From the NCBI GenBank assembly GCA_031255315.1, contig JAIRSS010000022.1:1-33026 (forward strand): 33,026 nucleotides of DNA, read 5' to 3'. Numbering within the stretch: position 1 is the first letter of the stretch; the number at the start of each line of letters is the position of its first letter. This DNA comes from Spirochaetaceae bacterium (GTDB taxonomy: Bacteria; Spirochaetota; Spirochaetia; Treponematales; Breznakiellaceae). The position numbers were made by a program, and so were the translations under genes. The notes below the pieces were generated by a model. It was given only the letters and a program-made list of their open reading frames with translations, ran no database searches and was not told the origin of the DNA. This document shows, piece after piece, positions 30,801-33,026 of this stretch.

Positions 30801-31504
30801 GCGGCGGCCTCCCCGCCGCCCTTCCGCAGGACGAGCCAGTCTCCGCTTTCCTCATGGACAACCTCGAAACGGCTTCCCCGGGACCGGCATAATCCAGCCG
30901 CTTCCAGGACGCGGGCGAAGTCTTCGGGGGAACGGCCCTCGACGGTTCTTTTCCGCCGCACGCTCCAGTCCTCGCCGTTACGGTCCGACATCCGCCGGTA
31001 AACCGCCGCTTTGAGTTCCCCTGTTCCGTAGCCCCCGCCGATGACCGCCGCGCCTTCCGGCTTCAGGACCCGCCATATTTCCCGGAGGCTTTGTTCCGCG
31101 TCCCAGAACCACATGGCCCCCCGGCTCAGGAGGAGATCGGCGCTCTCCCTCGGGAACGGCAGGCCGTGGACGTCGGCGCGCAGGGTCCGAATCCGGTTCC
31201 GGCAGGATATTCGTTTTTCCGCCAGTTCCAGCGCGTAGGGGTTGGAATCCAGCAGGATGATCTCCCCTTCAAACCATTCCGCCGCCGCAAGCCCCAGATG
31301 CCCGCCGCCGCAGCCCAGATCGATGCAGCGCCCCCAGTAAACCCCCGCCAGTTCCAGAAGCCTGCGGGCTATCACCGGATATATCGGGGCAAATATCTCA
31401 TCGGCGATACGGTCAAATTCCAGCGCCGACGCCCTCGGGTCCTTTTTCCCAACCCCCGCCGCTGGTCCAGGGGGTTCCGCTCTGTGAGGGGCCGCCGTAT
31501 TCAT
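30797..31504 (-). CDS. Class I SAM-dependent methyltransferase
   Basis: This 235-residue protein has a Rossmann-like methyltransferase core: motif I CIDLGCGGGHLGLAAAEW (about 60-77), motif II ILLDSNPYALELAEKR, motif III ADVHGLPFPRESADLLLSRG and post-motif WRVLKPEGAAVIGGG, as in UbiE/methyltransferase-11 proteins. The substrate is unknown. The N-terminal 25 residues (AAPHRAEPPGPAAGVGKK) look disordered. ATG overlaps the DUF364 gene's stop (ATGA), and its own stop overlaps the GTPase start (GTGA). Context suggests methylation of a cofactor or chelator made or handled by the cluster; that is inference. Confidence 0.85.
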   Translation of the reverse strand: MNTAAPHRAEPPGPAAGVGKKDPRASALEFDRIADEIFAPIYPVIARRLLELAGVYWGRCIDLGCGGGHLGLAAAEWFEGEIILLDSNPYALELAEKRISCRNRIRTLRADVHGLPFPRESADLLLSRGAMWFWDAEQSLREIWRVLKPEGAAVIGGGYGTGELKAAVYRRMSDRNGEDWSVRRKRTVEGRSPEDFARVLEAAGLCRSRGSRFEVVHEESGDWLVLRKGGGEAAA

Positions 31505-32262
31505 ACCGGCCCCGCCCGGGTAAGGCTTACCCGCTGACCCGCGTCAAAGATACACGGGCGTCCGCCGCAGCCGGAGGACGTTTCGCTTACCGCGGACCGG
31601 CAGGCCGCGGGATCGGTAACGACAAAACCCTGAAGGTCCCGGACGCCAAAGTCAAAGAGCCGGGGCGCAAGGGGGACACTGGGACCCACCAGGATAAGGC
31701 CGGTTTTCCGGGAAATATCTAAAAGCCGGGGAAGGGTCTTGTTGATAACGGTTACCCCGGTGGCAAAGACCAAATCCTGGCGGGAAAGGAGGAATTCGCA
31801 GGCGGAATCGGGGTAATCCCCCGGTACGGGCCGTTTTTCCAGAATCAACAGCTGTTCGCACACCTCCCCCAGGGTCTTTTCCAGATGCGGGAAACGGCCT
31901 ATCACGGCGGCTTTCTTTCCCGCCGCCCGGTCCCGCCAGACGGTAAAGGCGTCGGCGTCCTCCCGCTCAAGGGCTTTCGCAACCGGCGGGTGATCGGGGA
32001 AATTGTAGAAGGCGTTAATGGCCGCCACTCCCAGGCCGGCCTCGGCAAAGTTCCAGGACTTGGCCGCCTCCGCCAGTTCCCGGAGCCTCATGCCCTCCCA
32101 GGGGCCGGGCAGGGTCCAGGGCCGGGTTTCGATGGGGACGTTCATGGCAAGGCCGACCCGCCCGCCGGAACGGACCATAGTCCAGGACCTTCCCCGGACC
32201 GTCTCGTCCACCCGGTATTCCCAGGGGATTTTTTCAATTAAACCATCATACATGGACCACAC
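31501..32262 (-). CDS. DUF4213/DUF364 protein, putative heavy-metal chelation
   Basis: This 253-residue protein has two domains of a known uncharacterised family: N-terminal DUF4213 (WSMYDGLIEKIPWEYRVDET...SWTMVRS, enolase-N-like) and C-terminal DUF364 Rossmann-like (AVIGRFPHLEK, VFATGVTVINKTLPRLL, LVGPSVPLAPRLFDFGVRDL). Structural work on a Desulfitobacterium member proposed a role in heavy-metal chelation or corrinoid-type metabolism. I chose the GTG at 32262 because AAGGAG lies 11 nt upstream and WSMYDGLI matches the usual family start; ATG at 32253 is an alternative. The tail has Cys residues (CRSAVSETSSGCGGRPC). It is the first gene of the five-gene cluster. Confidence 0.83.
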   Translation of the reverse strand: MWSMYDGLIEKIPWEYRVDETVRGRSWTMVRSGGRVGLAMNVPIETRPWTLPGPWEGMRLRELAEAAKSWNFAEAGLGVAAINAFYNFPDHPPVAKALEREDADAFTVWRDRAAGKKAAVIGRFPHLEKTLGEVCEQLLILEKRPVPGDYPDSACEFLLSRQDLVFATGVTVINKTLPRLLDISRKTGLILVGPSVPLAPRLFDFGVRDLQGFVVTDPAACRSAVSETSSGCGGRPCIFDAGQRVSLTRAGPV

Positions 32263-32649
32263 AGCTGCCGGTACTCCTTCATACACGCCATCCGGATTAA
32301 ACAGAACAACAAAAAACAAAACTTAACCTATCATAATCAAACATATCGCGCAAGCTGCGGCGCTCCGGGGCCGGTAATGCGGCGTATTACGCGTCGGGTT
32401 CATTTCTCCAATAGTAAAGATGAAAGCGAGCCGTTTTCCATAGAAAAACCGGTACAAAATGAACTGAACCGTACTCCATTTGGCGGGCCACAGATAAGCG
32501 GGCGATATAACGGTACCGTAGGGAAAGGAAAAGACGGGAATGAACGGCAAAGAACGAAGGGTTTACTCCGGGAGTTCAAAGTCGAAGCGCCGGCGCGGAA
32601 TCGCGAAAAAACCGACGCGTCAAACGGCGGGGAACGGCGTCTCCCAGTC
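32263..32649. other. Non-coding region upstream of the DUF364 cluster
   Basis: This stretch should contain the promoter for the five-gene cluster, but no clear pair of hexamers was found. Open frames on both strands (about 32377-32912) show no domain and run into repeat sequence, so I call no intact gene. Confidence 0.45.
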
Positions 32650-32724
32650 CGCCAAACCATGAGCCGGAACGGGAACTGCCGGGACAACGCCTGGGTTGAG
32701 TCTGCCGTTCTGTATGCTCCGGCC
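32650..32724 (+). pseudogene. Fragment of an IS3-family transposase (DDE integrase core)
   Basis: The plus-strand translation RQTMSRNGNCRDNAWVES closely matches the conserved SMSRKGNCWDNAVVES block of IS3-family OrfB, which holds the last Glu of the DDE triad. Flanking residues no longer resemble transposase, and no inverted repeats were found, so only a short decayed remnant is left. Confidence 0.6.
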
Positions 32725-32872
32725 CGGACGATAGTTCCCAACGTCATCCCCAGCCAGTTGCAATGCAAAACTTGTTTTTCTTCATAAGGAAAACGCCTTG
32801 GGGTCTCTTCCCGCCGTAAAAATAGTTTTATGTAACCCCAAGCGCGGATAATACCTCTTTTGCGGCCCCCCT

Positions 32873-32960
32873 CGTCATTGCGAGGCGCATAGCGCCGAAG
32901 CAATCCAGACACGATGTCTCCGCGCTGGATTGGCTTCGCCCTAAGGGGCTCGCAATGACG
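32873..32960. repeat. Long imperfect palindrome, dispersed repeat
   Basis: CGTCATTGCGAG (32873-32884) and CTCGCAATGACG (32949-32960) form a perfect outer stem. Inside, GAAGCAATCCAG (32898-32909) pairs with CTGGATTGGCTTC (32925-32937) with one bulged G. This CATTGCGAGG...GAAGCAATCCAG type of repeat is found between genes in several unrelated bacteria. A piece of one arm also appears at about 5461-5475. Confidence 0.8.
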
Positions 32961-33026
32961 GCCAGCGCCGAGCCGTCCTTGCTAACGGCGCTTGACGTCC
33001 CGCGTGAACGGGTCGCGCCGGGAAAC
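32961..33026. other. Right edge, nothing recognised
   Basis: The last 66 nt are GC-rich, with no recognisable gene, promoter or repeat. Confidence 0.3.

Noticed and set aside
32400..32912. 170-codon minus-strand frame at the right end
   Set aside because: Its start (LLRRYAPRNDE) is the usual translation of the dispersed palindromic repeat and the rest is antisense to the IS3 remnant; no real gene is supported.
1..33026. CRISPR array, tRNA or rRNA genes
   Set aside because: No regularly spaced direct repeats, cloverleaf-like segments with a conserved T-loop, or rRNA signatures were seen by eye in the intergenic regions; a covariance-model scan would be decisive.

Overview
The window looks like chromosomal DNA from a GC-rich anaerobic spirochaete, most likely a Treponema of the termite-gut type. 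This is inferred from gene content: an operon for a V/A-type ATPase, a multi-subunit NAD-linked [FeFe] hydrogenase, several stand-alone nitrogen-PTS EIIA proteins and a dCache chemoreceptor. No rRNA or tRNA was found, so the assignment is not proved.

Layout. Positions 1-265 hold the start of an RluA-type pseudouridine synthase (minus strand), divergent from an exported transglutaminase-like protein (350-1654). From about 1.8 to 7.6 kb, mostly minus strand, lie an HTH-EIIA fusion, cytidine deaminase, transketolase, a second EIIA overlapping a small membrane protein, an uncertain small exported protein and a dCMP-deaminase-like enzyme. A methyl-accepting chemotaxis protein (7740-9941) diverges from a small heat-shock protein (10556-11146) that has a long structured leader. 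A Gfo/Idh/MocA oxidoreductase and a DinB-family protein follow.

Positions 13217-18353 form a five-gene hydrogenase operon on the minus strand: NuoE-like, HATPase, HndB-like, NuoF-like and catalytic HydA-like subunits, closed by a clear intrinsic terminator. Positions 18897-28041 form a second minus-strand operon in the order secG, EIIA, coiled-coil stalk subunit, and V-ATPase C, I, K, F, E, A, B. It has a good sigma70-like promoter ahead of secG. The expected subunit D gene is absent after B, where an array of hairpin repeats sits instead.

Positions 28163-32262 carry five tightly packed genes: DUF4213/DUF364, a SAM methyltransferase, a HypB/CobW-like GTPase, an ABC ATPase, and a solute-binding-protein-like protein without a signal peptide. 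No permease is visible. It looks like an uncharacterised metal- or cofactor-handling cassette and is the most interesting candidate system here. The right end (32.3-33.0 kb) is non-coding debris with an IS3-family transposase scrap and a long palindromic repeat.

A family of hairpin repeats (outer stem like GAGGCTGTTCC, core like CCAAAACTTCAGTTTTGG) recurs about eight times between genes. Together the genes cover hydrogen/NADH/ferredoxin redox balance, ion-gradient energetics, pentose-phosphate and pyrimidine salvage metabolism, chemotaxis and PTS-type regulation.
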